A stretch of 64,000 nt of DNA from Guyanagaster necrorhizus. Taxonomy: Eukaryota; Basidiomycota; Agaricomycetes; Agaricales; Physalacriaceae. Below are positions 11,883 through 23,404 of the stretch, one piece after another. The notes below the pieces were generated by a model. It worked only from the letters and a program-made list of their open reading frames with translations. It ran no database searches and was not told the DNA's origin. Made by a program: the position numbers and the translations under genes. The DNA lies in NCBI RefSeq assembly GCF_019112545.1, contig NW_025064935.1, forward strand, positions 67,714 to 131,713. Reading direction: 5' to 3'. The first letter of the stretch is position 1, and the number at the start of each line of letters is the position of its first letter.

Positions 11883-13339
11883 ATGGTTTCCGAGCCTGAG
11901 CGAATACCGGCCACCTCCTTGGTGACGACAAACCCAGACAAGAAAATCAATCAGTACGTACAACGAAGGGTGCTTCACACGAAACATGGAAGTTCAACGA
12001 TAGTGCTGCTCTGTCGGGACAGTAATGTAGAAGGCCGTGATGTGGTATGTCCTTTAAACGGAGCTGTCCCATCGGTATAAGTGGGTAATCCTGCACCTAG
12101 GTTGTAAAAGCCGTCAAGCGACTTAGCATTCAGGACAAATCCAAGATGTTCAAGAAGAGCTACGTGGCAGTTCGAAGGAACGACCCTCCCAGCTCTGAGC
12201 AGAACGTCCAGAAGGAGATATCCATTCTCAGATCATGCCGCCATGCAAGTCACGTCCAGTTGCTGGAGGTCATCGACGACCCCTCGCAGGATTCTGTTTT
12301 CATAGGTAATGGCCAGTTATCTATGCCTGGCTTGTGTTTGACCATTTCCTTTCAATTAGCCATGGAGTATCTTTGTGGTGGCCAGATCCAGTGGGAATGT
12401 CAGGGAAAGCCAACGTTGACCATTGAACAAAGCCGCCGAATTGTTCGGGACGTCGTCCTAGGGTTGGAATATCGTCAGTGCAACTTGTCCCTGCGTTCCT
12501 AATTTTATTCTCTTCAAGCTGAACGTTCTTCTAGTCCACTACCACGGTATCATTCACAGGGATATCAAGCCTGCGAATTTGGTCTGGTCGCAGGATCGAT
12601 CATACGTAAAAATTATCGACTACGGTATTTCGCACTACAGCAACAACTTTATCCAAGTTTCTCGCCCTCACACGAGGGCGCAATTGGATCCCTTGAGGAA
12701 CTGTGCATATTTCAAAGATCAAGACCTCTTGAAAATGCGTGGGACGGGATTCTTCTATGCACCAGAGGTAATTTGGCTGCCCAAAGATACCCCTTCTCCG
12801 ACCACGCCTTCCGACACTATAGAATCGTGTTCGGCGACTCCAACAACTCGACCACCTGTAACCAAAAGTGTCGATGTCTGGTGTCTCGCTGTGACGTTGT
12901 ATTGCTTCCTCTTTGGCCACTTTCCTTTCCATCCTGTCAGGAAGCGGCACCCATCCCATAATCAATTCGCGCTGAATAAGCTCATTCTTGATAGTGATTG
13001 GGACGTTGACGAAACAATGGGTGCTGATGTGGTGCCCACAGGTGGTAGACACCATCCCCCTCACACCGCAAGCGTAATCGGTCTCCTTGATCAAATGCTG
13101 CAGAAAGATCCAAGGAAGAGGATCAGCATTTTGGAATTAAAAGTAGGCTTCAATTATAATTTTGGTTCCTCCGGGAGTATTCATCCTTGGAACAGCGACA
13201 CCCTTGGATCCTGCAAGGAATAGAAGACGTAGACGGCTGGACTTGGAATACCTCTCCATCTACGTATTATATGCATCCCAGTTACCGATGGCTTAGACAG
13301 CTTCTGTACAGACTATTTTCACACACTTATGGGTGGTAG
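11883..13339 (+). CDS. Serine/threonine protein kinase, CAMKK-like
   Basis: Five phase-consistent exons (11883-12044, 12101-12305, 12360-12473, 12535-13142, 13196-13339) give 410 residues. Kinase landmarks in order are INQYVQRRVL at the glycine-loop position, VVKAVKRL (ATP-site Lys), AMEYLCGGQI (hinge), HYHGIIHRDIKPANLVW (catalytic loop), KIIDYGIS (the DFG position), GTGFFYAPEVIW (activation-segment end), DVWCLAVTLYCFLFG (helix F) and QKDPRKRISILELKRHPWI. A ~35-residue insert lies between DYG and APE, as in the CAMKK/Sak1-type kinases that activate SNF1/AMPK, so that is the likely group. Oddities: DFG is DYG and the glycine-rich loop has lost its GxGxxG pattern. The start is the first ATG of this frame; an extra 5' exon cannot be excluded. 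It follows UPF2 in tandem. Confidence 0.85.
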
Positions 13340-13839
13340 TCGGTTTTTTTTTTTCGCTCTGGTCGTGTACGTTTACCTCCAAATTCTCCATCCGCAAATG
13401 ACATTGGACAATCTAGGGTTTGCCGCATAGTCGTGAAAATCCTGGATTTTACTGATGCCATTGCGTACTGCTTATTCTATGGATACTGATGAATCCTTTT
13501 TACGAGGTGCTACGTGATCTGCATAGATTTTCTTGTCTCATGGTCTTTGGCAGATATTGCGGGTCAAGGGTTTCTACATAGCATGTTTTTTGTCGATATT
13601 GCCTCTCGCTGAGATGCGGGCAGAGAATGCACAAGACAACGTCTATTTAGATAACCACTACAGAGAAGAAAAAGAGATGTAAAGCCGGTTGGGGAAACTC
13701 TACCTCGCCGGCGTAATCTGGGAGTCCACAAGATCACCGTATGGCACGATTATAAAACTTTACAGATCTAGTACTGCAAAGGACACAAGGTATATAATCC
13801 GGATGACATGCCTCTATAGCAGAACACAACGAAGCAGCA
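13340..13839. other. Convergent intergenic region, kinase / HDA1 3' ends
   Basis: 500 bp holding the 3' untranslated regions of two convergent genes. A run of T is present at 13345-13354. No coding frame or repeat was seen. Confidence 0.5.
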
Positions 13840-16730
13840 CTATTGCACAACATTGTTCGTCCGAGCGGTTGCATTTTTTAGTGGATACCGAGCTAATTCG
13901 ATCTGTACATAATCCTGAATAGCCGGGAGAGCTCTTATGATTAGCTTGATAGGCTGCGTTTCATCTGAAAAAAGGCTATTAGCCAAGTAGACAATCTGTG
14001 CACAACGCTTCCCATATACCAATAACTACGACATTACCGTGTCGACGCACATCCTTTTTCCCTTGAGAGTTGTTTCCATATACGGGGTGACTTGAAGGGA
14101 CGGCTACGAGAGAATGCTGTTACACGAGTCAGACGAAGGGTTTCATGGAAGAGCAAAGCAAAAGCTAACGTTTGAATACCATGCTTTGAATTCGTCAGAT
14201 TTTGGGACTGTTGGAATCTTGGAATTCCCCACGACTTGTACGATACCCTTTATTAGCTTGTTTCCTGACATCCCTATGAGGCATTAGCATTCAGCAAACA
14301 TAATTCCCAGAGATGAATGAAGCTTACACCTCTGATCAACAAGATCCATCATTGATTGACAACCAGGTCCATGTCCGACCAGGACGACTCTCTCCGCATG
14401 CGAAAGTCTAAGAGCGATGGTGAATAGAAAATTTTATTGTGAGCCTGCGTGCCATACTGGACATAGTTATCCCATAAATACACCAAAACCTCTTTTGTTG
14501 GGTCCTTTGTTGCTTGCGAGCGCTAGAACCATGATGAACGTGCTAGAGAATCGGACATAACGTCGCTTACCCTGGCGGGTGCCGCAAAGGGCTTTGGAAA
14601 CTGATTGATATCGAGCAAAGAATACCCTTGTTTTTTGACCCATGCTATGAAATCTTTCGAAAAATCGACCTGATGAATTGTTATGTCAGACAGGATTACA
14701 TACGTCGCCAATGCGCACCAAGTATGATCGTTCTAATTCCAGGTTGCATGTTGCGGATGACTCCAGCTCCGTCCGCAAGTTTCCACTGGAATCCTTATAG
14801 AACGGACAGAGATAAGAAACAATGTCAAACCTTACAATTCGTGGATGAAGATGACCATGGTCTTGTTGTCTAACAAATCTGGTCTGAAAAAATATTAATG
14901 GATACGTATCCAAGACATCATATGGCCACCCACGTGCACATGATTTGCATCGAAAACCGTTCATCGAGGTAGTCAGAGAGTAAAGGAATCTGCATCATGT
15001 CATAATTGGTATATAGATAGTGTTGGCGATGCGCCTTCAATATTTCTATAGCAGAACTTCAGTCAAGTCTATACTCTTGAATGGTGTGCCCGGCTTACCG
15101 GGTATCGAAAAAGTAGCAGGTTCAAAGTCTATGTTGATATATCAATGTTGTAAGAGTGAAAGTAATAGAAGGGACTACCTTTCCTGGGTTCACAAGTTTT
15201 GGGATCCACGTTCTTCCAGTGCTTATTCTGTTCTCTGGCCACAAGCCAGACCGTTTCTGTCGCAGATTCACCCGCCGTCATAGGTGGTAGCTCCGGTGGT
15301 GCTTCACCCAAAAGGACTTGAGTCACTGCGAGTGCTGATTTCGCGATTGCATTGATGTTATAGCCTCCCTGCGATTGTCAAAGAGCGAGCTCTATGGTAT
15401 GGAGATAAGATAGACGTATACCTCTAGTGCGACAACGACCTTCCCGCCTGCTAATCCTGACAACATATGGGTCATATGCGCATAGCCAGCTGGGCTGACA
15501 TGGCATTGCCCCAATTCGTCACCTTCTGCGGCATCAAATCCGGCAGAGACTAGGACGGGTAAAGTCGTATAAGTGGACGAGCATGGAATGGTGGTGCTGG
15601 GAACTCACTGATCACAAGTTGAGGTGCAAATTCTATGGCGATTGGCATGACAATCTTCTGAAAGGCATGTATATAGTCGGCATCTTTCATCCCTTTCTCG
15701 GGCCAAGGTATATTCACGGAGCTAAGAAGAATAAGAGAGGGAAAATGGTTATTGAATGGCTTACAATCCAAGCCCTGGCCCCTCCCCGCATGACTGCATG
15801 CCACCAAACGTACCGCAGGGGTAGAACCGGCCATCTTCATAGCGGTGTAATGATATATACAGAACACTAGGGTCATTATTGAAGGCCTTTTGAGTTCCAT
15901 TGCCTGCTTGCCCGTCAATCCATGTCCATGTCATTTCTAACGACACAAACCGCGCACCATGATGAACATCCCTAACAACGAATCCTATTACCAGGTAGTT
16001 CGACGACGCCAGTTTAGAGCTTACCAATCCAATATGAGTACTCGCTTCAATCCCAAGCGCTCCTGTACAACACGAGCAGCAACAGATACATTGTTGAAAA
16101 AACAAAAGCCCATATGTTCGTTTGGTTCAGCATGGTGGCCTGGAGGTCGAACTATCGCGAGAGCCTTTTTCAAAGACGAGCCCGGAGCAGCCACTGCCAG
16201 ACATGCTTCTATCACACCGCCGCAACTGAGAAGAGCGGATCTTGTAGTTCCTTGCATGACATATAAAGAGAGGGTTTCGTAGTACGCCTCTGAATCAACA
16301 ATCTGCTGGGGGGTCATGTCTAAACGAAGTACGGCAATTTGTTCAAATTAGCAGTATATACGAGAGCTCTGCGCTTACATTGAATTGCATGTACTTTGTC
16401 CCAATGATCCTCGCTATGAACCAGGAGAGCCTCTTGCTTATGGACTGGGCGAATGGGGAGCCACTTCATCTTTGCATTGCATTTATTGGCAATAAGGGTA
16501 TTCCATATATGAGAGATACGAGCGGGTTGCTCTGGATGGTCCTGAAGTGAGAAATGGCTGGTCATTTCTGATGAATAGACGACGCCGACGGTAAACTGGG
16601 AAGGAACGAGCGGAATGGACGACGCGCGAGGGCCTTTAGGACTCGAAGATCGGACTGAGCCAGAAGGTTTTTTGGAGGGCCTGACGTCGCGATTCGCCGT
16701 CTCAAAGTGCAGTACGCTGGGGCCGGCAAC
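13840..16730 (-). CDS. HDA1: Class II histone deacetylase with Arb2 domain (HDA1)
   Basis: Zn-dependent lysine deacetylase of the Hda1/Clr3 class; nuclear, represses transcription. Deacetylase landmarks are [45 protein letters not shown], then across an intron [40 protein letters not shown] and GGYN. These include the metal- and proton-relay His/Asp residues. The C-terminal half is an Arb2-like domain: [19 protein letters not shown], then [17 protein letters not shown], with the last exon ending ARTNNVVQ at 13840. About a dozen or more introns, all with matching phase where checked. The open frame continues upstream of the first ATG (16730) to about 16850 without another ATG, so a short upstream exon is likely and the true start may differ. 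Convergent with the kinase gene. Confidence 0.92.
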
Positions 16731-16880
16731 CATAGCAGCCACAGACGGAGGAGTAATGTAAGAGGAAACAAAGGCTTTTGTATCTAACACGGTCAAAGAT
16801 GGATGTGATGAACCGGTCCGAATGCCGGATTTCTAATTTACTCATCCACGATATCCAATATAAATTAATAAAAAGCACAT

Positions 16881-17882
16881 TCACTTGCGAGCTTCAGCCT
16901 TTGGCGCATGCTCATATTCACTAAATCCCAGAGACTTTTGAAGAACATCTTCCTGAGCATCAGGTTCTAAATGTCCAAATTTGTTCCTTCTCGCCCTGTA
17001 ACTCTGTTAAAAAAGAGTTTTCAAGAATGAACAGAGCATCTCACCTGAAGAAAGTATATGATAGGACAACATCTCGGACATCTCGACACGAAGGATCGTC
17101 AAGGATATCCCTGTCAATGAAGAAAAGAATAGGCATATCAACCTCCTCCCCAGCTAATAGGCGCTGCTCCTCGAAACAGAAGCATTCAACTTTGGAGAAA
17201 TACGGGGCAACCTCGGGTAACTGTCAGTCGTGCAATCTTTAGGAGGTGGAACGCGACTCACTCGATCCGGAGTAACATTATACGTCGCAATGCCAATGAT
17301 ATCTTCGACCGAATTGTTCTTGGCTACATAGAAGGCCAAGCTGGATTCGCCCGGAAGGACATTCACGACTGTTTGTAGTGGCTTGAACGTCCAAGGTAGC
17401 TGCTCGGACCTGTCTGCATTGAAATGAACCTTGATTCGCGGTGAATCCTCTACGGGAACGAGTCTTTCTGGCCCAAAGCGTCCGCTGACATTGGGAGTCC
17501 CGGCAAAACCTGTAGCAGCGCAGAACATCCTATACAGAGGAACGGAGGCATATGTCACACCCAGTGCGACTACTATCTTGGATGCGGGTCATGCTTCGGT
17601 ATGATGTAGACAGGAATTGCAGCGACTCACGACCGCAGACGAATACATCAACAGGCTCCTGTTCTTTCTTCGATGTATTTCGGCGAGCCTTTGTGCACTT
17701 GGCAGCGGTCTTCTTGGTGGTATTTGCTGCGTCGACATGCGCCGTAAGACGGGATACAGAGACGCCTCACGAAAACATTGATATTGAATGTGCTAGAGGC
17801 CATTTAACACTGGTGAACCATGGATAGATTTCGCATGACATACCGTTCTACCAGCAGCAAGAAAAGCACGAGCAGGAAACAT
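16881..17882 (-). CDS. COX11: Cytochrome c oxidase assembly protein COX11
   Basis: Mitochondrial inner-membrane copper chaperone that delivers Cu to the CuB site of COX1. Exon 1 from the ATG at 17882 encodes an Arg-rich, acid-free presequence (MFPARAFLAAGRT, then RRMSTQQ). A single membrane helix follows (YSSAVIVVALGVTYASVP), then LYRMFCAATGF with its conserved Cys. The beta-rich CtaG domain follows: WTFKPLQTVVNVLPGE, IGIATYNVTPDR and YFSKVECFCFEEQRL, the copper-binding CFCF motif, then VDMPILFFIDRDILDD. Introns fall at the expected phases, for example after TPDR and after YTFFR. The product ends HAPKAEARK with TGA at 16881-16883. Full length. Confidence 0.94.
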
Positions 17883-18402
17883 GAAGCAGACGCAGCAAAG
17901 GTGGACAAACAAACGGATCGAGTCTGGCCGTGACCATGATCTATCCCGTGCTGACCTCTAGATTTCTATCTCTATCTCGGTAGCAGCTTTCACGTTTGCT
18001 AAGTGTCGAGCGAAACTCGATATATTAAACGGCGGCCAAGATGTACACTCACTCTTCTACTGAGTAATAATCTGTCGGAGTTACTAGGATAGGGCATCAA
18101 TTCGATCGTCTGGCTTGCGCGCGGTCGCTCGTCAATGTTTGGCCTTCCAAGTCCCTATGATTCGCCAGTGAAAGCAAATTTGTTTCTATTATAGACTTGA
18201 AAGGATACGTGACGGAAATCGTCAAGTGTGGCATCTCGCGTGAGCTTCGGATTCTCAAACAGTTACTGGCACCTGGACCTTCAGTGCATCATGCAGCTAA
18301 GTTATATGATGGATCTACAGAGATTCGCTGAGTCCTAAGAAGGTTACTAGTATTGTTACAATTTATGTGGCAGTGCATGACTACCATAATATACGAGGAG
18401 GG
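17883..18402. other. Intergenic (promoter side of COX11)
   Basis: 520 bp between the COX11 start and the 3' end of the next minus-strand gene. No coding frame or repeat stands out. Confidence 0.45.
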
Positions 18403-19644
18403 TCAGTAAGAGTATCTCGGCAAATCGTCCATATCTCGTGTTCTCATGGGGGGAAGGGGACCTCCAGGAGATTTAGAATCAGAATCTCTCTTTCGTTGTT
18501 GCTCTTCATCCAGCGAAGGCACCTCTTCAAACTCATCTCTTTGATGGTCAGTAGCGTCGACCGCTTCGGATCGCTGTAATCTAGCCTTTTCTTCTATTGA
18601 TATCTCAGAATGAGTCCATGTTCCTCCTAAAACAGGGTTATTGATGCTAACCACGCCGAATAACCCTTACGACGTACCTCCATATCCCGCTTCTATGGGT
18701 AATCCATACGTGTTCGAATATAATTCGACTTCTGGAATCGCCGACGGCCCCGCTTGGGACTGGTTTCGGTAGGGGTCAAACTCTTCGTAGGCATTGAACT
18801 CGCGTGCCGATTTATATGGTTCGGGTGAAAGTGCTGAGAACTGGGACATCCTTCTAGTATCAGTGAGAGATACGTATTCTGAGTGTGGCACCGGGAACAT
18901 TGTATAGCCCATGCTCATTCGAGAAGCTCGCATCGTGCGCTTCTCCCTTTGGATCTGGTTCAGATAACGCGCGACGATGATGGCACCATCTAGAAACAGT
19001 AAACACATGGACAACGGAGGTGAATATATAAACGGACACATCTCAATGAGCAGAACCAGTGCTGCTATGACAAAGTAGACGCCCCTGGCGATCTGTAATA
19101 TACCAATACATTGTTGTTGTGCATCGGTATTCTTTATAGTATCTTGACAAGCCTTGGTGGCAGCGTTTTCAGAGAAATGGGTAATGAGCCATAACAAGTA
19201 GGCAGCGACGCCCACATTGATGAAGAAATGAACGTAAATGAAGTACGCGTAGATTTGGACAAACAGCTGCTTCCGAACAATAGCGCCGACAAAGCTGAGA
19301 AATTTTTAAATGACAACAAGTGCAGGCGGATCTCAGGCAACGTAACTTACCCGAGGATCGAAACCACACACAGGAACGTCTCCAGTAGGCCGGCCAGAAC
19401 AAATCCAGCACGTTCTCCGCTTGTCAGGTCGGGTGTGCCTTTCAAAGATTCAGTTACTGCAGGTTACCGCATGGCGCAGAAGAAAAAGTGGAAACATACT
19501 AGCCACTTCGTACCACAAGATAATTGTCAGAATTCCAGACAAGATGATACCCAAAAGCGACATGGAGATGACGCCGGCCCTTACGGGCAGGCAGCAGCAG
19601 AATTGCGTCCCTCCGAAAAAGAGCTCCCGATAGCTGAAGGGCAT
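18403..19644 (-). CDS. Four-helix fungal membrane protein of unknown function
   Basis: I chose the ATG at 19644 (MPFSYRELFFGGTQFCCCLP). The Cys-rich cytosolic start leads straight into a first helix (AGVISMSLLGIILSGILTIIL). Further hydrophobic segments lie around 19340-19400, 19170-19240 (INVGVAAYLLWLITHF) and 19030-19110 (ARGVYFVIAALVLLIEMCPF). The rest is a hydrophilic cytosolic tail with Ser/Tyr/Pro-rich sequence and a charged C-terminus ending RTRDMDDLPRYSY. The four helices and CCCLP start match a common Agaricomycete protein type with no known role. Several short introns interrupt it, including one near 18660. The plus-strand frames across the same stretch are shadows. Confidence 0.75.
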
Positions 19645-20467
19645 GAATGAAGAAGATGCAATTGGACGACGCCGCCAAGTGAAACGTCGACACAAGGCTG
19701 CATATCGAATTTTGATGATCAGGTTTTCTGAGTTCCCGCACAGCTTTCGAAGGCAGAATGGCAGTCCGGAATGGCCGACGCGTAGATGCCCTAGAAAGTA
19801 TTCTTCGACTTCCCAAGAATGGTCTATACCCATTATTGTGGAACCAGCTGAAACGATACTTTACCGTTTACCTTAAGCGCTTAGGCGTCAGCTCACTAGT
19901 TCCACTTCAGATCCTAGCCCCGGACATTAGCGACGGTGATGGGAGATTCCGGAAAATTCTCTGCTGTTGCTTGCCCTGCTCACCGAAAAATAAGTAAGCG
20001 CCAAACGGAATCTTGATATTTCACACAGCTCGGGATATTCCATTTTCTTTTCGAGCATCACAGCTCCTAGCAAGGTTAAATGACAATCCTTGGGGAAAAC
20101 GGTAAATAATGCGAAACTGACGACGATATTCCCCGCGTCTTGCCGCGAAGTAGTCCGTCCCTGAACTGACGGCCCGTCCTGACATTTGAATAGTAATCAT
20201 ATTTCAAGTCCCCTGGCGCCGGGTCCTATTCAAGCTTCGCTTCTTCATTTTCATGCCATAAGAACAAACCGTTCGTGGTGTACAAAAGGCATGCAAATTG
20301 TGCATTCGTACATAGCTTCCACGTCCCGACTCTCCCATCTAGTCATATCACTCCATCAAACTGTCCGTTCAGACATAACTACCACTTGATCTCCCCAGGC
20401 AGATTCCTTCGCGAGCTAAAAACCTTCTGCATTTGCCTGGGGGGCAGTAGGAACATATCGAATTTCA
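19645..20467. other. Divergent intergenic region
   Basis: About 820 bp between two divergent membrane-protein genes. It is moderately GC-rich and shows no coding frame with support, no repeat and no clear TATA box. Confidence 0.45.
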
Positions 20468-21843
20468 ATGACAGTGATGGTGACGCGCTTGACGTCCGAT
20501 CTCAATATGGGTTCTGGTAAGTATCATGTCGATAGCTATGGGTTTTTTAGGGAAAACTGACTCTTGCTGTACTTACCATACAGCCGCCGCTATCGCTTTT
20601 CTTATTTGGTGAGCCGATTTTAAGTTGCTTCTTGTGCTTGTTAAGGCCGCACAGGGAGCTCTTGATAACTTTCGACCGCGAGGTGAATTTTATATGGTCG
20701 TAAGTCTCCTTTACTAATTTGGTGGACGAGCTGTGGACGTCTTTCCCTTTAGAAAACCGAGAAGCTCTTGGATCAAGTGGGTCTTTCTCTTTGCCCGATA
20801 CTTTCCACTCTTGGCCGGACTGTGCGTGCAATAACCTCCAGCTATCATCCTGTAACCAATCAAGTGCCATAGATGTGGCCGCATTATCGATTCCATAGTC
20901 TTGTATAAACATCCAATTCCAATACCGCTAAATGCCTTGCGCATCTGGTATATCTGTCAGGTTCTGATAATCCACCTGATGATGATGGGGGCGGAAATTG
21001 TTATGATGGCGCGAGGTCCGTCTTGTTCTATGGTACACTTACGCAGAGTTCTGATTGACATCTAGTCTATGCGTTGTATAATCGCAATCGATATATTGGG
21101 GGGGTGTTCTTTCTTCTTCTTTTTGGCGAAACTACCTCGGTTGTAATTGGCCTTTCACTGAATTTGCCGAGCAAAAACTTCGATTCCAGCTCACTGATAA
21201 CCAGCTCCTCCAAGTCCTTCATTTATTTCGGGTTCGTCTTCTGTTCTCGACTGTAAAAACATATCTGACTCTTCCAATTAGAATCTCAGCAATGATTTCG
21301 CAAGTGGTCATACTCGCTTTCTCTATCTATCGATATATCCGGGGGGATTGGAAAGGTGTTCCAATTGTCTCTCTCATGATTCGCGATGGAACGCTTGCCT
21401 TTGCAGTCTTGTTTTGTACGTGTTCATTCTCAGTCACTTGAAATACGCTAACATCAGTGAGGGTATAGTCGTTTCTTTGCTGCTGGTCACGTACACGGCG
21501 ATGGGTCTAACATATTCCACACCCACATTTGCGTACGTATGCCGTCTCTGAAGTCGTTCTTGGTTGACGAGTGATCAGGTGGCTGATGAACTTCATCTCG
21601 ACGGCTGTTCGTATCTACTTTTTTTTTTGCACACTCGGTACTCAAACAGCTGACAGGAATGCCGGCTGATTCTGAACATGCAGCAGATTCCCGTCCCAAA
21701 CAATACGTACCGGACTTCTGATACACCACTGACGACATTCCTCGTGGATAATAGTGGACTTGGAGAATATCGATCAGTAAGTCCATTTTGGCTCACTTTC
21801 GCCGTTTTATTCTGATCCCAAATAGAACGTTGCAGCTCCATGA
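20468..21843 (+). CDS. DUF6533-type multi-pass membrane protein
   Basis: Exons begin at the ATG at 20468 (MTVMVTRLTSDLNMGS). They splice to AAAIAFLIW and WELLITFDREVNFIW, the family pattern of a helix followed by a Thr-x-Asp/Glu-x-Glu-x-x-x-Ile-Trp segment. Next come WIKWVFLFARYFPLLAGL, ICQVLIIHLMMMGAEIVMMA, RVYALYNRNRYI, a fourth helix (GGVFFLLLFGETTSVVIGLS), VVILAFSIYRYIRGDW, TLAFAVLFC, VVSLLLVTYTAMGL, TFAWLMNFIS and the closing CRLILNMQ. That series is the expected seven-helix layout. The last exon adds NVAAP and a TGA at 21841-21843. One junction, near 20820-20870, could not be made to fit cleanly. Function is unknown; these proteins form large expanded families in mushrooms. Confidence 0.75.
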
Positions 21844-22202
21844 CACTTATACCCTTCTACACACCACTGTATATACAAGCATCATCTACTGTATCAATTG
21901 GGCGGAATTGGGGCGGAAACTTGAATCAAATTTGAAATTTCCTTTCTGACGAATTCCACGTGATGTCCATCTGTCTTTTTCAAATTCCCCCCCACGCCCT
22001 TGACTGTGAACTGGCGAGTGGAACAAGTCGGGTAATGTTCTGATTCGCGTTTGGAGCAAGGGCGCTGAAAAACTTCATTCAAATTTCTTTGGAGCTATAC
22101 AAGTTTGGGAAGGACAGAAAGGAAAATACCTATGTGAGTCTTGTGCCCTGTATTTCGTTGAGGCTTTCCCACTAGCGCTTCCTGCTGCAGTAGCTTTATG
22201 TC
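21844..22202. other. Intergenic (promoter of DSC4-like gene)
   Basis: 359 bp in tandem orientation, with no feature recognised. Confidence 0.4.
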
Positions 22203-23065
22203 ATGCCAACGCGCTACCATGCACAACGAATGCACATTGTATCCTCTGTGAGCCGCATTCCATCATCCAGCCTTCTTTTTGGTCTTACTGGCGCTCCAAG
22301 CTTGACACTTTGTTGTACCAGCTCCATGCCTTGTCCTTTTTCCTGTCGCCATCAATATGGGCTCTGTTTTGCCGCTACTTCATGCAACAGCAGTGCGTCC
22401 GACCAAGAGACTTTGATACACAAACCCCACGGTCATTGGGTGTCTGGCTCGGTCTTATTGCCATCATCAATGCATTCAGTGTCTACCCGCATGCGACGGA
22501 GGGGACATCCCAGGGCAGGACGGTTATCTTGGACTTCATCGGGCTTAGTATGTCTCATTTGGTCGCTTGATCGTTTCTCACATTGTGTCCAGACTATGTG
22601 CCATCGAAACTCCAACTTCTCTCACTCGACTTGTTCATTATGTGCCTCCAGATGCTCCTGGTATTCATTGCATATGAGATACATATCATCGAGAACACAG
22701 ATTCAGCCGACACGCTCCTCCCTAAACCCTCACCCTCCGATTCCCTGGCATTGCCATTATCCACTGATACGGCAGAGCCATTTGATGCGCCCGAGCCCTC
22801 GAAGACCAGGCCATCCACATCATGCCCACACGTCATGGAAATAACCTTCTCTCAATTTCTGCGACGTTTGCGGGAAACTCCTCCCAATAATCAAACAAAC
22901 ACAGGTGACGGTCTACCCATGCCCAACCTGACGCCTTGGTCGTTGAGGATGAGGGCAATACGGACCCGAACCAGGATTAATTTAGAGGAAAGAAGGGATG
23001 AAGAAGTGACACCGACAAGTAGGACGGTTCCGGGCAGTATCGACAACGGACATGTGGACGATTAG
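22203..23065 (+). CDS. DUF1746 protein, DSC4-like subunit of the Golgi DSC E3 ligase
   Basis: Three exons (22203-22247, 22301-22547, 22593-23065) add up to 254 residues. The product starts MPTRYHAQRMHIVSS. It continues LDTLLYQLHALSFFLSPSIW, then RPRDFD, a helix around GVWLGLIAIINAFSV, GRTVILDFIGLNYVPSKLQL and LDLFIMCLQMLLVFIAYE, the typical DUF1746 pattern of three membrane helices with the conserved YVPSK/LQLL segment. A hydrophilic tail follows. In fission yeast the DUF1746 protein is Dsc4, part of the Golgi ubiquitin ligase that activates SREBP; that role is inferred from the domain. Its stop lies 37 bp from the stop of the convergent twin-CX9C gene. Confidence 0.85.
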
Positions 23066-23102
23066 GCAGCCTGTACTATTATATACACTCCCGCATTGGA
23101 TA

Positions 23103-23354
23103 TCACCATTTGCGTTTCATCTAATCATTGTTTGAATATTGTATCACTGGGAACAAAAGAAATCGAGGCACACGCACTGCGTCACGTAGGCATTGCCCGA
23201 ATTTGAGAAACTCCTCTTTGCATACATCCTTTCGAACGTCTGTGTAGGTCGCCAGAATGCATCTCCCGTACGTGGACGCTTGCGCTGCACAAGTCGTTGT
23301 CGAGTGCACCGCGAGACGGCGGAGGGGTCTTTCGATGATGGTCGTTGAGGTCAT
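23103..23354 (-). CDS. Small twin-CX9C protein, NDUFAF8-like
   Basis: Two exons (23354-23178 and 23120-23103) encode 64 residues; the 57-nt intron has a GTGCGT donor and a GATTAG acceptor. Four Cys form two CX9C hairpins: CAAQASTYGRC and CKEEFLKFGQC. They are followed by LRDA and, through the tiny second exon, MKRKW. This is the coiled-coil-helix-coiled-coil fold imported into the intermembrane space by the MIA40 relay. Length, Cys spacing and the basic-Trp end fit the complex I assembly factor NDUFAF8 (C17orf89) group; other small CHCH proteins are possible. Without the intron the frame would read on into VRVPRFLLFPVIQ, which looks non-coding. Confidence 0.78.
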
Positions 23355-23404
23355 TCTTGTCGGCTTACCAAATCACCTCGCTCCTACCTTCTGGTCTCAT
23401 TGCA
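23355..23404. promoter_or_regulatory. 50 bp divergent promoter, twin-CX9C (-) / CSF1 (+)
   Basis: Only 50 bp separate the two start codons. The segment is pyrimidine-rich on the plus strand. Both 5' leaders must be very short or overlap the neighbouring gene. Confidence 0.55.

Noticed and set aside
19643..19997. Plus-strand frames with basic composition upstream of the DUF6533-type gene
   Set aside because: They start inside the opposite-strand membrane protein gene or its promoter, and have no family resemblance or exon structure.
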